A stretch of DNA of 64,000 nucleotides from Chersky-840 sp035532735 (GTDB lineage: Bacteria > Actinomycetota > Acidimicrobiia > Acidimicrobiales > UBA8190): assembly GCA_035532735.1 (NCBI GenBank), contig DATKQM010000022.1:3994-67993 (forward strand), given 5' to 3'. Position 1 is the first letter of the stretch, and each line of letters starts with the position of its first letter. Below are positions 25,428-33,747 of the stretch, piece after piece. Made by a program: the position numbers and the translations under genes. The notes below the pieces were generated by a model, which had not been told where the DNA came from, did no database searches, and saw only the letters and a program-made list of their open reading frames with translations.

Positions 25428-25473
25428 CGCCGGCCTGCCTAGGCGCGCCGGCTATGCGACGGCAATTCGAAGC

Positions 25474-26469
25474 TCAGCGTTGCTCCTCGCGCCGGTGCCC
25501 GCTGCTCAGCTGGGCCAGTGCGTCGCGGTCGATGTTGTCGGCTCCGGCCACGGCCAGCTTGCATTCGGTGACGGCCCGGATCGTGGAGGTCCGACGCCCT
25601 CCCTCGAGAATGGCCCGCTCACCGTGCATCGACCCCGGCCCGTACTCCGCCAGCCGTTCCCCGTCGACCTCGATCCGGACCACCCCGTCGAGCACGAGGT
25701 AGATGTCGTCCTCGGCCGCTCCCTGCTCGGTGATGACCGCACCCGGCTTCACGGTCCGGATCTTGGGTTTGGCCCCCCCCTGCATGAGCGTGAGCGAGAG
25801 CTGGCGCTCGAGGGCGGTCTCCACCTCGGTGGTGAGCGCCTGGGAGTCCCGGTCGCCCCAGGGGCTGTGCTTGCCGAAGGCGCGCCGGTACCAATTCGAG
25901 AAGTCGATCATCCCCGACTTGAGGGCGAGCTTGTTGTCCCCGCCGTAGACCCAGTGCCGGGGGAAGCTGCTGCCGCCGGTCATGGCGAATGACGACGACC
26001 CATCGGCGCGCAGTGTCAACGCCAGCGTCGTCCAGGCCAGCGGGGCCGAGAACTGAACGTACGGCGCCCGCCGTACCCGGCGTGGGGCGGGAACCCCGGT
26101 GCGCCCCCCTGCGGTCTGGAAGAAGGTCACCTCGCCGGCGCCCACCTCGGGCTCGGGGTGCAGGTCCGGGAGGGCGACGGCCTCGAAGGCGACCTGCTTC
26201 TTCCCCACCGAGATCAACGTGGAGCACAGCCGCCCCCCGCCGGCCTGGCCGTGGCTCGTGATCCGGCCATCGTCCACCTCGATCCATGCCGTGAGCCGAT
26301 TGGCGAAGCGGAACCGACCCTCGCGCTGGAGCTCGTCGAGGTCTTCGATGACGTCGGGTGGGGGCGCGTCGTAATGGGCCATGCCCGTTTCGAACGGCAT
26401 CTTGGTCAGGCCCCCGATGGCCTCAGAGGGGATCCAGGACAGGGATGTGACTGAGGACTCGATGCGCAT
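25474..26469 (-). CDS. protein with C-terminal cyclic-nucleotide-binding domain
   Basis: The ATG at 26469 follows GAGGAGG and gives 331 residues. The N-terminal two thirds is an unrecognised beta-rich domain (MRIESSVTSLSWIPSEAIGG, RFANRLTAWIEVDDGRI, SSFPRHWVYGGDNKLALKSG). The C-terminal third is a CNB domain: VKPGAVITEQGAAEDDIYLV and the phosphate cassette MHGERAILEGGRRTSTIRA with the conserved Glu and Arg. No DNA-binding or kinase domain is attached. It could be a reader for the nucleotide made by the receiver-cyclase 1.7 kb downstream on the same strand. Confidence 0.8.
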   Translation of the reverse strand: MRIESSVTSLSWIPSEAIGGLTKMPFETGMAHYDAPPPDVIEDLDELQREGRFRFANRLTAWIEVDDGRITSHGQAGGGRLCSTLISVGKKQVAFEAVALPDLHPEPEVGAGEVTFFQTAGGRTGVPAPRRVRRAPYVQFSAPLAWTTLALTLRADGSSSFAMTGGSSFPRHWVYGGDNKLALKSGMIDFSNWYRRAFGKHSPWGDRDSQALTTEVETALERQLSLTLMQGGAKPKIRTVKPGAVITEQGAAEDDIYLVLDGVVRIEVDGERLAEYGPGSMHGERAILEGGRRTSTIRAVTECKLAVAGADNIDRDALAQLSSGHRREEQR

Positions 26470-26578
26470 GGCGCCTCCTCGATTCGACTCGCTCGGTCGA
26501 ACCGTACCGAGTGTGGGGTCCGACCCCAAGGGTGAGGGCTGGTGTCACCGGGTGGGGGTGGCATCCCCCTGGAGGCGT

Positions 26579-27802
26579 TCAGGCCTCGGTGAAGCGCAGC
26601 TCGGCTCGCCTGATGCCGGTGACCACCGACGACGGGCTGCGCTCGATGGCACCGACCCGCCCGACGTCGGCGAACCGGTCGAGCAGCTCCTCGAGGACCA
26701 CCCGGCCCTCGAGCCGGGCCAGGGCCGCGCCCAGACAGAAGTGGTTCCCCTGGCCGAAGGCCAGGTGAGGGTTGGGGTCGCGCCCCACCTCGAACGACGA
26801 GGCGCTCGGGCCGAAGACCCTCTCGTCCCGGTTGGCCGATGCGAACAACATGAGCACCGGCTCGCCCTCGGCCACGGCCACGCCGCCGACACTGGTGTCG
26901 CGCGTGGCGGTCCGCATGAACGACACCACCGGTGAGGACCACCGGAGCATCTCCTCCACCGCCTTCGGGACGAGGGACCGGTCGCCTCGCAGGCGCTGCC
27001 ACTGCCCGGGATGGTCGGCGAAGCCGAGCAGGCCCGAGCTGATCAGGTCGCGGGTGGTCTCGTTGCCGGCCACGAGCAGTTGGACGAGGAACATGGCCAG
27101 CTCGTCGTCGCTCAGACGTTCCCCGTCGAGGTCCACCTGCGCGAGCTGGGTGAGCACGTCGTCGCGGGGACGGGCCCGGCGGTCTTTGGCCGCGCCCACG
27201 AGGTAGTCGATCATGTCGGTCATCAACTGGTTCCGCCGTTCCTCGGGCCAGTCCGTGGCGCCGGGGATCACGGCTTCTGACCACTCGTAGCAGCGCTCCC
27301 ACTCGTCGTCGGGCACGCCCAGGATCTTGCTGATGACCTGGAGGGGAAGAGGGACACTGAGCGTCGCCACCACATCGGTGGGAGCACTGCTCTGGATCCG
27401 TTCCACGAGCGCGGTGGTGCGGGCCCGGACCACCGATTCGAGGGCGCGTACCGCCGAAGGCTTGAAGGCGGGTTGGACGAGCCGCCGGTACCGGGTGTGC
27501 ACGGGGGGATCGGCGTGCATCATCGTCGGTGGGGACGCGTATGTCGTGCCGATCTCCTCGACGAGGATGCCGCGCCCGGCGCAGAACGTGGCGTGGTCGC
27601 TCTCGATGGCACTCACCTCAAGATGCGTGGCGACAGCCCAGAATCCCCGCTCCTCGTTCCACGCCACCGGGGCCTGGGCACGCAACTGGGCGTAGAGGGG
27701 ATACGGATCGGTGCTGTAGAGGTCGGGGTCGGTGAGTCGGGCCGCCAAAGCCGTCCCCGGTCGCTGCCAACCTGTCACATTCGTCACCCTAGCGAGCGGC
27801 AT
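26579..27802 (-). CDS. cytochrome P450
   Basis: The 407-residue protein has the oxygen-binding I-helix (LLVAGNETTRDLISSG), the E-x-x-R pair (EEMLRWSSPV) and the heme loop FGQGNHFCLGAALARLE with Cys356. It is the soluble bacterial type and needs an external ferredoxin. A ferredoxin gene is present, but 12 kb away beside the other P450. The start lies 14 bases inside the end of the crotonase gene, suggesting co-transcription with it. The substrate is unknown; neighbours suggest lipid or terpenoid oxidation. Confidence 0.9.
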   Translation of the reverse strand: MPLARVTNVTGWQRPGTALAARLTDPDLYSTDPYPLYAQLRAQAPVAWNEERGFWAVATHLEVSAIESDHATFCAGRGILVEEIGTTYASPPTMMHADPPVHTRYRRLVQPAFKPSAVRALESVVRARTTALVERIQSSAPTDVVATLSVPLPLQVISKILGVPDDEWERCYEWSEAVIPGATDWPEERRNQLMTDMIDYLVGAAKDRRARPRDDVLTQLAQVDLDGERLSDDELAMFLVQLLVAGNETTRDLISSGLLGFADHPGQWQRLRGDRSLVPKAVEEMLRWSSPVVSFMRTATRDTSVGGVAVAEGEPVLMLFASANRDERVFGPSASSFEVGRDPNPHLAFGQGNHFCLGAALARLEGRVVLEELLDRFADVGRVGAIERSPSSVVTGIRRAELRFTEA

Positions 27803-28685
27803 CAGGACGGTCCGGGGGCAGTGGGAGACTTTCGGGATCCTCGAACCGAGGGGCTACGGGATCCTCGAACCGAGGCGGCCGTCGGGCGCTGAGGGCGGCG
27901 ACGCCCTCAGCGAAGTCGGGGCCCTGCATCATGGTCCGGAGTCGCTCGTCCGCGTCGCGCGCCGAGGTGGCCACGTCGCGGTGGAAGTCGGTGTAGAGCT
28001 GGAGCTTGGTGGCGGCCAGCGACGCCGGAGAGATCTCGGTCGCCAAGCTGCGGGCGTACTCGCTGACCACACGTGTGAGCTCGTGAGCGGGCGTCACCTT
28101 GTTGACGAGACCGATCTCAGCTGCCTCTTCGGCGAGGACCACCCTGCTCGACAGCAGCAGGTCGGCGGCCCTGGTGAGGCCCACGAGCCTGGGCACCAAC
28201 CACGACAGGCCGAACTCGGCGGGAAGGCCGAGCCGTCCGTGCGCGGTGGTCAGCTTGGCGCCCGCGGCGGCAAAGCGAAGATCGCAGTAGCAGGCCAAAG
28301 CGAAGCCCACGCCCGCGGCGGGCCCGTTCACCGCGGCGAGGATGGGCTTGGGGATGCCGAAGTGGTAGGCGAACTCGGCGTCGAATTCGCGGCGCACGCC
28401 GTAGCCGGGTCGGTCGAGGCCCGGTCCGGTCCCCGGGTCGTAACCGCCTCGCTCGACGTGGCCCTCGAGGGCCCGGGTATCGGCGCCTGCACAGAAGCCC
28501 CGCCCCGCGCCGGTGACCACGATGACCCGAACGGCTCCATCACCGGCGGCCCGGGCGAGCAGCGCCCGGTACTCGGTGTTCATCCGGCCCGTCCAGGCGT
28601 TGAGCCGCTCGGGCCGGTCGAGGGTGATGGTGGCGACCGCGTGGGCAGTCTCGTACCGGGTGACCTTCAACTCGTCGAGCTCCAC
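27789..28685 (-). CDS. enoyl-CoA hydratase/isomerase (crotonase) family protein
   Basis: The 298-residue protein has ITLDRPERLNAW, the oxyanion-hole region AGRGFCAGADTRALEG and AAVNGPAAGVGFALACYCDL with GLPAEFGLSWLVPRLVG, where Glu marks a hydratase active site. The C-terminus carries an RFEDP repeat encoded by two copies of an 18-base DNA repeat at about 27833-27875, each containing CCTCG-AAC-CGAGG. It overlaps the P450 start. A perfect inverted repeat lies 36 bases upstream of its start. Confidence 0.88.
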   Translation of the reverse strand: MELDELKVTRYETAHAVATITLDRPERLNAWTGRMNTEYRALLARAAGDGAVRVIVVTGAGRGFCAGADTRALEGHVERGGYDPGTGPGLDRPGYGVRREFDAEFAYHFGIPKPILAAVNGPAAGVGFALACYCDLRFAAAGAKLTTAHGRLGLPAEFGLSWLVPRLVGLTRAADLLLSSRVVLAEEAAEIGLVNKVTPAHELTRVVSEYARSLATEISPASLAATKLQLYTDFHRDVATSARDADERLRTMMQGPDFAEGVAALSARRPPRFEDPVAPRFEDPESLPLPPDRPDAAR

Positions 28686-28720
28686 GGGATTCTCCTATCC
28701 GGCCCAGGGCTTCTCCTGGA

Positions 28721-28748
28721 GCCGGACAACCCGTCACTGTTGTCCGGC
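28721..28748. promoter_or_regulatory. perfect 10-bp inverted repeat upstream of the crotonase gene
   Basis: GCCGGACAAC at 28721-28730 and GTTGTCCGGC at 28739-28748 are exact reverse complements separated by eight bases. It lies 36 bp before the start codon at 28685, in the place expected for an operator of a dimeric TetR/GntR-like regulator, or as a leader hairpin. No cognate regulator sits next to it. Confidence 0.6.
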
Positions 28749-28848
28749 CGTTGGTCGCGATCGCGCTCAAGTTCGGCCCGCCCCTGCCGATCATTCTTCA
28801 CGGACACCTTCAGTTCCAACCCCACACTCCAGCATCCCCAATGCCGAG

Positions 28849-28873
28849 AACCCCCACCACCTTGGTGGGGGTT
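28849..28873 (+). terminator. terminator-like hairpin in a divergent intergenic region
   Basis: AACCCCCACC (28849-28858) and GGTGGGGGTT (28864-28873) form a perfect stem with loop ACCTT, followed by TTCT. The stem is very stable but the U-tract is short. It lies between genes that diverge (starts 28685 and 28947), so it terminates neither of them. It could end a short leader or an unannotated small RNA made from 28690-28875, or attenuate the gene at 28947. Confidence 0.6.
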
Positions 28874-28946
28874 TCTCGCGTCCCGGGGGCTTCGCCGTCG
28901 CGTCATCGCCGATCGAAGGTCAGATGGCGTCGCGTACGATCGCGCC

Positions 28947-29822
28947 ATGACCGCGCCCCTTGCGCTGGGTGCGCTCGATCCCGGCGCCCCGCTTCCCTTC
29001 GGGCCTGACAGCCTGGTCCGAGCGGCGGTGGCCGAGCCCGTCACGGCCCTCCTCGTCCAGCGTGTCCTGGTCATGGACGTCGCCCATCCGAAGGTCGCCG
29101 CCGCGGTGGCCCACCACAGCCATTTCCAGCAGCGCCCGTTGCGTCGCGCCTGGGTCACCGTCGACGCCGCCCTGCGACTCGTCTTCGGTGACGAGCCCAC
29201 GGCTCGAGGCGCCGCCCGACAGATCTACGGGGTCCACGATCACATCTCGGGGCGCGACGCTCGGGACGAGGGGTACAGCGCGCATGACGCCTCGCTGCTG
29301 AGGTGGGTGTGGGCCACCTTGGTCGACACCACCGAGACGGCCTTCACGCGCTGGGTCCGTCCCTTCGACGAGGGGGAAGGAGCCGCCTTCTACGGCGAGA
29401 TGCGGCTCTTCGCGCGCTTTCTCGGCATCCCCGATGATCTGCTTCCCGCCGATCGCGAGGCGTTCTCGCGCTATCTCGAGGACACGCTCTCGGGCCACGA
29501 GCTCGCCACGACCGAGGACTGCCGTGCCATGGCGCGCCAAGTCCTGTGGTTCGACCACCGCGTCGTCCCCACACCGCTCGTCCGGGTGGAGAGGGTGCTG
29601 GCCCTCGCGACCTTGGACCCCCGTCTCGTGGACCTCCTCGACGTCCATCCCGATGTGGCGGACGAAGAGCTCGGTCGCACCCTCGACGCCTGGCTGTGTC
29701 GGTACTACCGACGATTTCCCCGCCCTCCGCGGATCGGGCCCGCGCTCTACGTCCTCATGCGCCGGCCGACCATTGGCCTCGCCGGACGGGCCCGTGACGT
29801 CCTGGGCCGAGTGGGGCCCTGA
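28947..29822 (+). CDS. MpaB-like oxygenase (DUF2236)
   Basis: The 291-residue protein fits the latex-clearing/MpaB heme-oxygenase-like family: RQIYGVHDHISGRDARDEGY, SAHDASLLRWVWATLVDTTE and FYGEMRLFARFLGIPDDLLP are the conserved segments containing the histidine and arginine positions. Many actinobacterial members are uncharacterised. The ATG at 28947 is the first start giving the family N-terminus. It is followed by a lower-GC gap before the GGDEF-EAL gene. Confidence 0.85.
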   Translation: MTAPLALGALDPGAPLPFGPDSLVRAAVAEPVTALLVQRVLVMDVAHPKVAAAVAHHSHFQQRPLRRAWVTVDAALRLVFGDEPTARGAARQIYGVHDHISGRDARDEGYSAHDASLLRWVWATLVDTTETAFTRWVRPFDEGEGAAFYGEMRLFARFLGIPDDLLPADREAFSRYLEDTLSGHELATTEDCRAMARQVLWFDHRVVPTPLVRVERVLALATLDPRLVDLLDVHPDVADEELGRTLDAWLCRYYRRFPRPPRIGPALYVLMRRPTIGLAGRARDVLGRVGP

Positions 29823-30080
29823 CGGCCTCGCCTGCGAGCCCCCAGGGGTCGATTGGGTCTCCACAACCGGGCCTCTCACCAGGATGTTCGCCGTGACCCG
29901 TGGAGATCCGACCCGGGTCTGGTCCAAATAACCACTATCCACGGTTATCTCATCGCTACAAGCGGTGAAATCGCCTCAAACTCTTGTATTGTTATCTGGA
30001 TGTGGTCAGTATTCTCACTAATGCCACATACGTCGGCACAAAGAGTGAAGTTCGGCGAGGCAGCTTTCGGAGGGGACGCA
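29823..30080. promoter_or_regulatory. AT-richer leader of the GGDEF-EAL gene with inverted repeat
   Basis: This 258-base gap is visibly richer in A/T than its surroundings. ATAACC at 29928-29933 and GGTTAT at 29943-29948 form a six-base inverted repeat with a nine-base loop; a second small stem, CGCT/AGCG, follows near 29953-29963. It probably holds the promoter. A ribosome binding site GGAGGGG is at 30069-30075. No c-di-GMP riboswitch consensus was recognised. Confidence 0.5.
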
Positions 30081-32411
30081 ATGGAGGACCGGCCCGGCGA
30101 GACCGGTGCTCACCGATGGCCGGCATGGGCCTGGTTCCTCATCGGGGAGCTTGCGCTCGTCGCCTTGGCCGTCTCGGGACTTCTGGGTGCGGCGGAGCCC
30201 ACCGCGGTGTTCGTCATCGGCATCACCACGCTGGTGGCTCTGGTGCTGGCGGTTCGTCACCATCGTCCGGCGCTCATGTGGCCGTGGTGGGCCATCTCGG
30301 CGTCGATGGCGTTGTTCCTCATCGGTGGCGCGTTGCGATTCGACTTCCACACGCTGGGCAACATCACCGGCAGTCGCTCTCTCGTGCCGGACCTGCTGTC
30401 ACTCCCCGGCTACGGGCTCGGCGCGGCGGGCCTGTTGGGGTTCTCACGCGCACGCGACCGAGGCCGCCAACGGCACTTCGGCGTGATCCTCGACGGCGTC
30501 ATCGCCGCGCTGGCCATCCTGGCGGTGGCATGGGTGTATGTCATCGACCCCGTCCTGTTCCGCGCCCACACCCCCTTGGCGATACGGCTCGTGCTGACGT
30601 GTTACCCGGCGATGTCGATCTTCCTCGTGGTCGTGACGGTGCGGATCGCCTTCAGCTCGGAGCAGAATCGCGTCCCGTCGTACTGGTTCTTGTTGGCCGC
30701 CATGACATGCATGTTCGTCGGGGACTCGTTGTACATGTTCGCCGACATCGACCTGATCAGTGTGGCGGGGCGTCTCCTCGACCTTCCCTACGCGCTCGCC
30801 TTCGTGGCGACGGGCACGATGGCCCTGCACCCGTCGATGCGCGCCCTCACCGAACCGGCCGGCAACCGCCCCCAGGCGTCGTCGCCCGGTCGCATCGTGC
30901 TCGTGGCCATCGCACTCCTCGTTCCCGCCATCATCACCTTGCAACACCCCTCGAGCTCGCTCCAAGACCGGGTGGCCTTGTTCACGATCATCATCTGCTT
31001 GACCATCGCCGCGGTCCTCCGGATCATCCAGGCCCTCCATATCGCAGAACGGTCCGAGGCCAACCTCGCCTACCAGGCCATGCACGACAGCCTCACCGGG
31101 TTGCCCAACCGCCGGATGATGCACCAGCACCTCACGACCGCCCTCCAGCAGGCGTCGGTCGACGACACCCACGTCGCGCTGTTGTTCCTCGACCTCGACC
31201 GCTTCAAGCTCGTGAACGACACCCTCGGGCACACCCATGGTGACGAGCTGCTCATCGCCGTGGCTCGGCGGCTGAACGCGCACGTGCGGCCGTCCGACCT
31301 CGTGACCCGGATCGGCGGAGACGAATTCATGATCGTCCTGGGCCAGGTCGTGAGCGTGTCCCAGGCGCTCGACCTCGCCAACCGGCTGCGATTCAGCCTC
31401 CGCGCACCGTTCGTCGTCAACGAGATGGAGTTCTACGTCTCGGCCAGCATCGGTTTGGCCTTCGCATCGGGCGACGACCCCGATACCAACGCCGAAGTGC
31501 TCGTCCGAGACGCGGACACCGCCATGTACCAGGCCAAAGACGCCGGCCGCGACGCGGTGGCGGTGTTCGACGAGTCGATGCGGACCAAGGTCTCCGAGCG
31601 TGTGGAGCTCGAGCACGACCTGCGGCGCGCCGTCGAGCTGCGTCAGCTCCATCTCGTCTACCAACCCATCGTCCGGATCCCCCACGGGCCCATCGAAGGT
31701 GTGGAAGCCCTGGTCCGATGGGCGCATCCCACCTTGGGGGTCATCCCCCCCGTCAAGTTCATCCCCCTGGCCGAGGAGAGCGGGTTGATCATGGGGATCG
31801 GGGAGTGGGTGCTCGAAGAGGCCCTACGCCAACTGGCGGCGTGGCGTCACCAGACGACGGGGTTCGAGGACCTGTATGTGTCGGTCAACCTCTCGGGAGC
31901 CCAGCTCCACGACAGCGGGCTGGTCGAACGCGTGGGCGAGGCGTTGGCACGGCACGGGATCGAGGGGACGGCGCTCTGCCTGGAGCTCACCGAGTCGGTC
32001 GTCATGGACAAGCCGCTGGCCGCGGCGGCGGTGCTGAGCGCCCTGCGCCGCCTCGACGTGCGCCTGGCCATCGACGACTTCGGGACCGAGTACTCGTCCC
32101 TCGCCTATCTGAAGCGCTTCCCGGTGACGAGCCTCAAGATCGACAAGTCCTTCGTAGACACCCTCGAGGACGACGACAGCTCCGATGCCACGCTGATCGC
32201 GGCGGTCGTCGCCATGGCCCACGCGCTCGGGATCACTACCATCGCCGAGGGCGTGGAGACGACGAGCCAGGCCCATCGACTGATGGATCTCGGTTGCGAC
32301 GCCCTCCAGGGGTATCTCTACTCGCGACCGGTCCGGGCCGAAGGGCTCCCCTACGTGGTCAACTCGCTCTGGAAGCAGACCGAGAACGTCCTCCAAGGCT
32401 CGGCCTCGTAA
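30081..32411 (+). CDS. membrane GGDEF-EAL protein (c-di-GMP turnover)
   Basis: The ATG after GGAGGGG gives 776 residues. About eight hydrophobic helices fill the first 280 residues (a MASE-like sensor). Then come an intact GGDEF domain (DSLTGLPNRRMM; RIGGDEFMI near 410) and an intact EAL domain (GVEALVRW near 541; DDFGTEYSSLAYLKRF; LKIDKSFV). Both catalytic motifs are preserved, so it may make and break c-di-GMP, with membrane input setting the balance. Its last 53 bases overlap the convergent acyltransferase gene. Confidence 0.92.
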   Translation: MEDRPGETGAHRWPAWAWFLIGELALVALAVSGLLGAAEPTAVFVIGITTLVALVLAVRHHRPALMWPWWAISASMALFLIGGALRFDFHTLGNITGSRSLVPDLLSLPGYGLGAAGLLGFSRARDRGRQRHFGVILDGVIAALAILAVAWVYVIDPVLFRAHTPLAIRLVLTCYPAMSIFLVVVTVRIAFSSEQNRVPSYWFLLAAMTCMFVGDSLYMFADIDLISVAGRLLDLPYALAFVATGTMALHPSMRALTEPAGNRPQASSPGRIVLVAIALLVPAIITLQHPSSSLQDRVALFTIIICLTIAAVLRIIQALHIAERSEANLAYQAMHDSLTGLPNRRMMHQHLTTALQQASVDDTHVALLFLDLDRFKLVNDTLGHTHGDELLIAVARRLNAHVRPSDLVTRIGGDEFMIVLGQVVSVSQALDLANRLRFSLRAPFVVNEMEFYVSASIGLAFASGDDPDTNAEVLVRDADTAMYQAKDAGRDAVAVFDESMRTKVSERVELEHDLRRAVELRQLHLVYQPIVRIPHGPIEGVEALVRWAHPTLGVIPPVKFIPLAEESGLIMGIGEWVLEEALRQLAAWRHQTTGFEDLYVSVNLSGAQLHDSGLVERVGEALARHGIEGTALCLELTESVVMDKPLAAAAVLSALRRLDVRLAIDDFGTEYSSLAYLKRFPVTSLKIDKSFVDTLEDDDSSDATLIAAVVAMAHALGITTIAEGVETTSQAHRLMDLGCDALQGYLYSRPVRAEGLPYVVNSLWKQTENVLQGSAS

Positions 32412-33192
32412 CACGACGTGGCTTCGCCTCGAGCCCGATGGTGCTGCGAAGGTCAAGAGGCTTGAGCGCCGCCTCCAGCCCGACGCCCCGGAAGTACAGC
32501 GCGTGCAGATCGGGGTCCGAAGCCGCCAGTCGGCGTTCGGTGTCGCCCACGTTGCACCACACCGGCATGCTGGCCGGTGAGCCCAGGTACGGCTGGGCCG
32601 TGACGCCCTTGAAACCCGCCATGGGCATGCGCAGCTTCCACCGGATCATGCGGAACACCGGGACGTCGAGAATGGCGAGCAGCCACTCGATGCCGCACCG
32701 GGGCGTAGCCAGGGCGAGGGCCTGGTAGAGGCCCATGCTCACGAGCCCGACCGTGGCCTTGCCCCGGTACTCGGGCGCGACCGCCAGCGTGGCGATGTCC
32801 CAAGTCCGGCCGAGGTCGAGCTCGATGCCCGTGCGGTCTGCCATGGCCGAGACGGGCTCGCCCCACACCGGGGCGGCGTCGTCGAGTGTCTTGAACCCGG
32901 CCTCTGACGGGAGCACGATCCGCATGGTGCCGGCCGGGACGAGGCGAAGGTGGTCGACGACGCACAGAAAGATGCTCGCCTCGTCGTAGGGCGCGTACTC
33001 CTTGGTCAAGAGCTCGGGCGTGTTGCCGAAGGTCTCCATGAAGACGACCCGCTCGACGTGGCGCGCCAGTTCCGATGCCGGGTCGCTCCCACGCAGCAGG
33101 TACACGCCCAGGGGTGCGGTGGTGCCCGGTGCGATGACCTCGCCCGCCAGTCGGCGCAACTCGGCGTCGCCCATGACCGTGGCGGTGCTCAT
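32359..33192 (-). CDS. GNAT-fold acyltransferase resembling FeeM / N-acyl amino acid synthases
   Basis: The 277-residue protein has the pattern of the autoinducer-synthase/FeeM branch of GNAT: VFMETFGNTPELLTKEYAPY, ASIFLCVVDHLRLVPAGTMR and WDIATLAVAPEYRGKATVGL, where the last is the acyl-CoA or acyl-ACP binding turn. The family attaches long acyl chains to amino groups, making acyl-homoserine lactones or N-acyl amino acids. The start is two bases after the stop of the SpeD-like gene, a tight pair. The C-terminal tail (RRVTRPSLGGRSRS) overlaps the GGDEF-EAL gene antisense. The product is inferred only. Confidence 0.65.
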   Translation of the reverse strand: MSTATVMGDAELRRLAGEVIAPGTTAPLGVYLLRGSDPASELARHVERVVFMETFGNTPELLTKEYAPYDEASIFLCVVDHLRLVPAGTMRIVLPSEAGFKTLDDAAPVWGEPVSAMADRTGIELDLGRTWDIATLAVAPEYRGKATVGLVSMGLYQALALATPRCGIEWLLAILDVPVFRMIRWKLRMPMAGFKGVTAQPYLGSPASMPVWCNVGDTERRLAASDPDLHALYFRGVGLEAALKPLDLRSTIGLEAKPRRVTRPSLGGRSRSASRAS

Positions 33193-33194
33193 GG

Positions 33195-33575
33195 TCAGAA
33201 CGCCTTGGCGACGATCTGCCCGGCGCGCAAGAACCGGTGCGTGAAATCCACGGCCCGCTCCATGTCGAACACCTTGCAGGTGTACACGTCGACACTGAAG
33301 AACAGCACCGGTCGGTCCCACGCGTACACGTGAGCGCCGGACCCTTCCCAGTGGACCCATCCCGCCCACCCGAAACGATCGGACCGGTGCGTCACCGGAT
33401 CGAGCAGGATCGTCATCTCGCAGACCTCGGACAGCCCGACCAGATACCCGCGAATGTCGGCGTCGGAGAGCGGCGTGTCACAGGTCCCTTCGATCACCAA
33501 CCGCTGCCGGCAGATCGTCGGGGCCAGATCGGGCATCGCTCGTGCGAAGACCATGGCCGGATGTTCCACGCCCAA
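33195..33575 (-). CDS. divergent SpeD-fold (AdoMet decarboxylase-like) protein
   Basis: The 126-residue protein aligns with the prokaryotic S-adenosylmethionine decarboxylase fold in its second half: GWAGWVHWEGSG, AHVYAWDRPVLFFSVDVYTC and FDMERAVDF. Ser79 fits the self-cleavage serine that becomes pyruvoyl and Cys100 the catalytic cysteine of the (I/V)D-(L/V)-(F/Y)-TC strand. The usual ESH becomes GSG and the histidine pattern is changed, so substrate and even processing are doubtful. The TTG start at 33575 is weak; GTG 33569 or ATG 33554 are alternatives. It is paired with the acyltransferase, suggesting an amine made and then acylated. Confidence 0.65.
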   Translation of the reverse strand: MGVEHPAMVFARAMPDLAPTICRQRLVIEGTCDTPLSDADIRGYLVGLSEVCEMTILLDPVTHRSDRFGWAGWVHWEGSGAHVYAWDRPVLFFSVDVYTCKVFDMERAVDFTHRFLRAGQIVAKAF

Positions 33576-33747
33576 AGCGTAGGAACCGCATCACCAACAG
33601 AACAAGAGGCGTTCGCCCTCTCACCCATAGTGAGCATTCAGCGCCCAGTGTGGTTGGTGTGGCCGCTGTTCTCGGACACCGAAAGACCTGGTGGCGCTCC
33701 CCGGCGATCCGGCGTCCGGGAGTCCGGGCGATCTGGGGACGGCGCGA

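Noticed and set aside
27732..28946. N-terminal extension of the MpaB-like gene
   Set aside because: The open frame overlaps the crotonase gene antisense and has no family similarity; the MpaB fold starts at 28947.
29823..30080. c-di-GMP riboswitch before the GGDEF-EAL gene
   Set aside because: Small stems exist, but none of the conserved GEMM sequence blocks was found.
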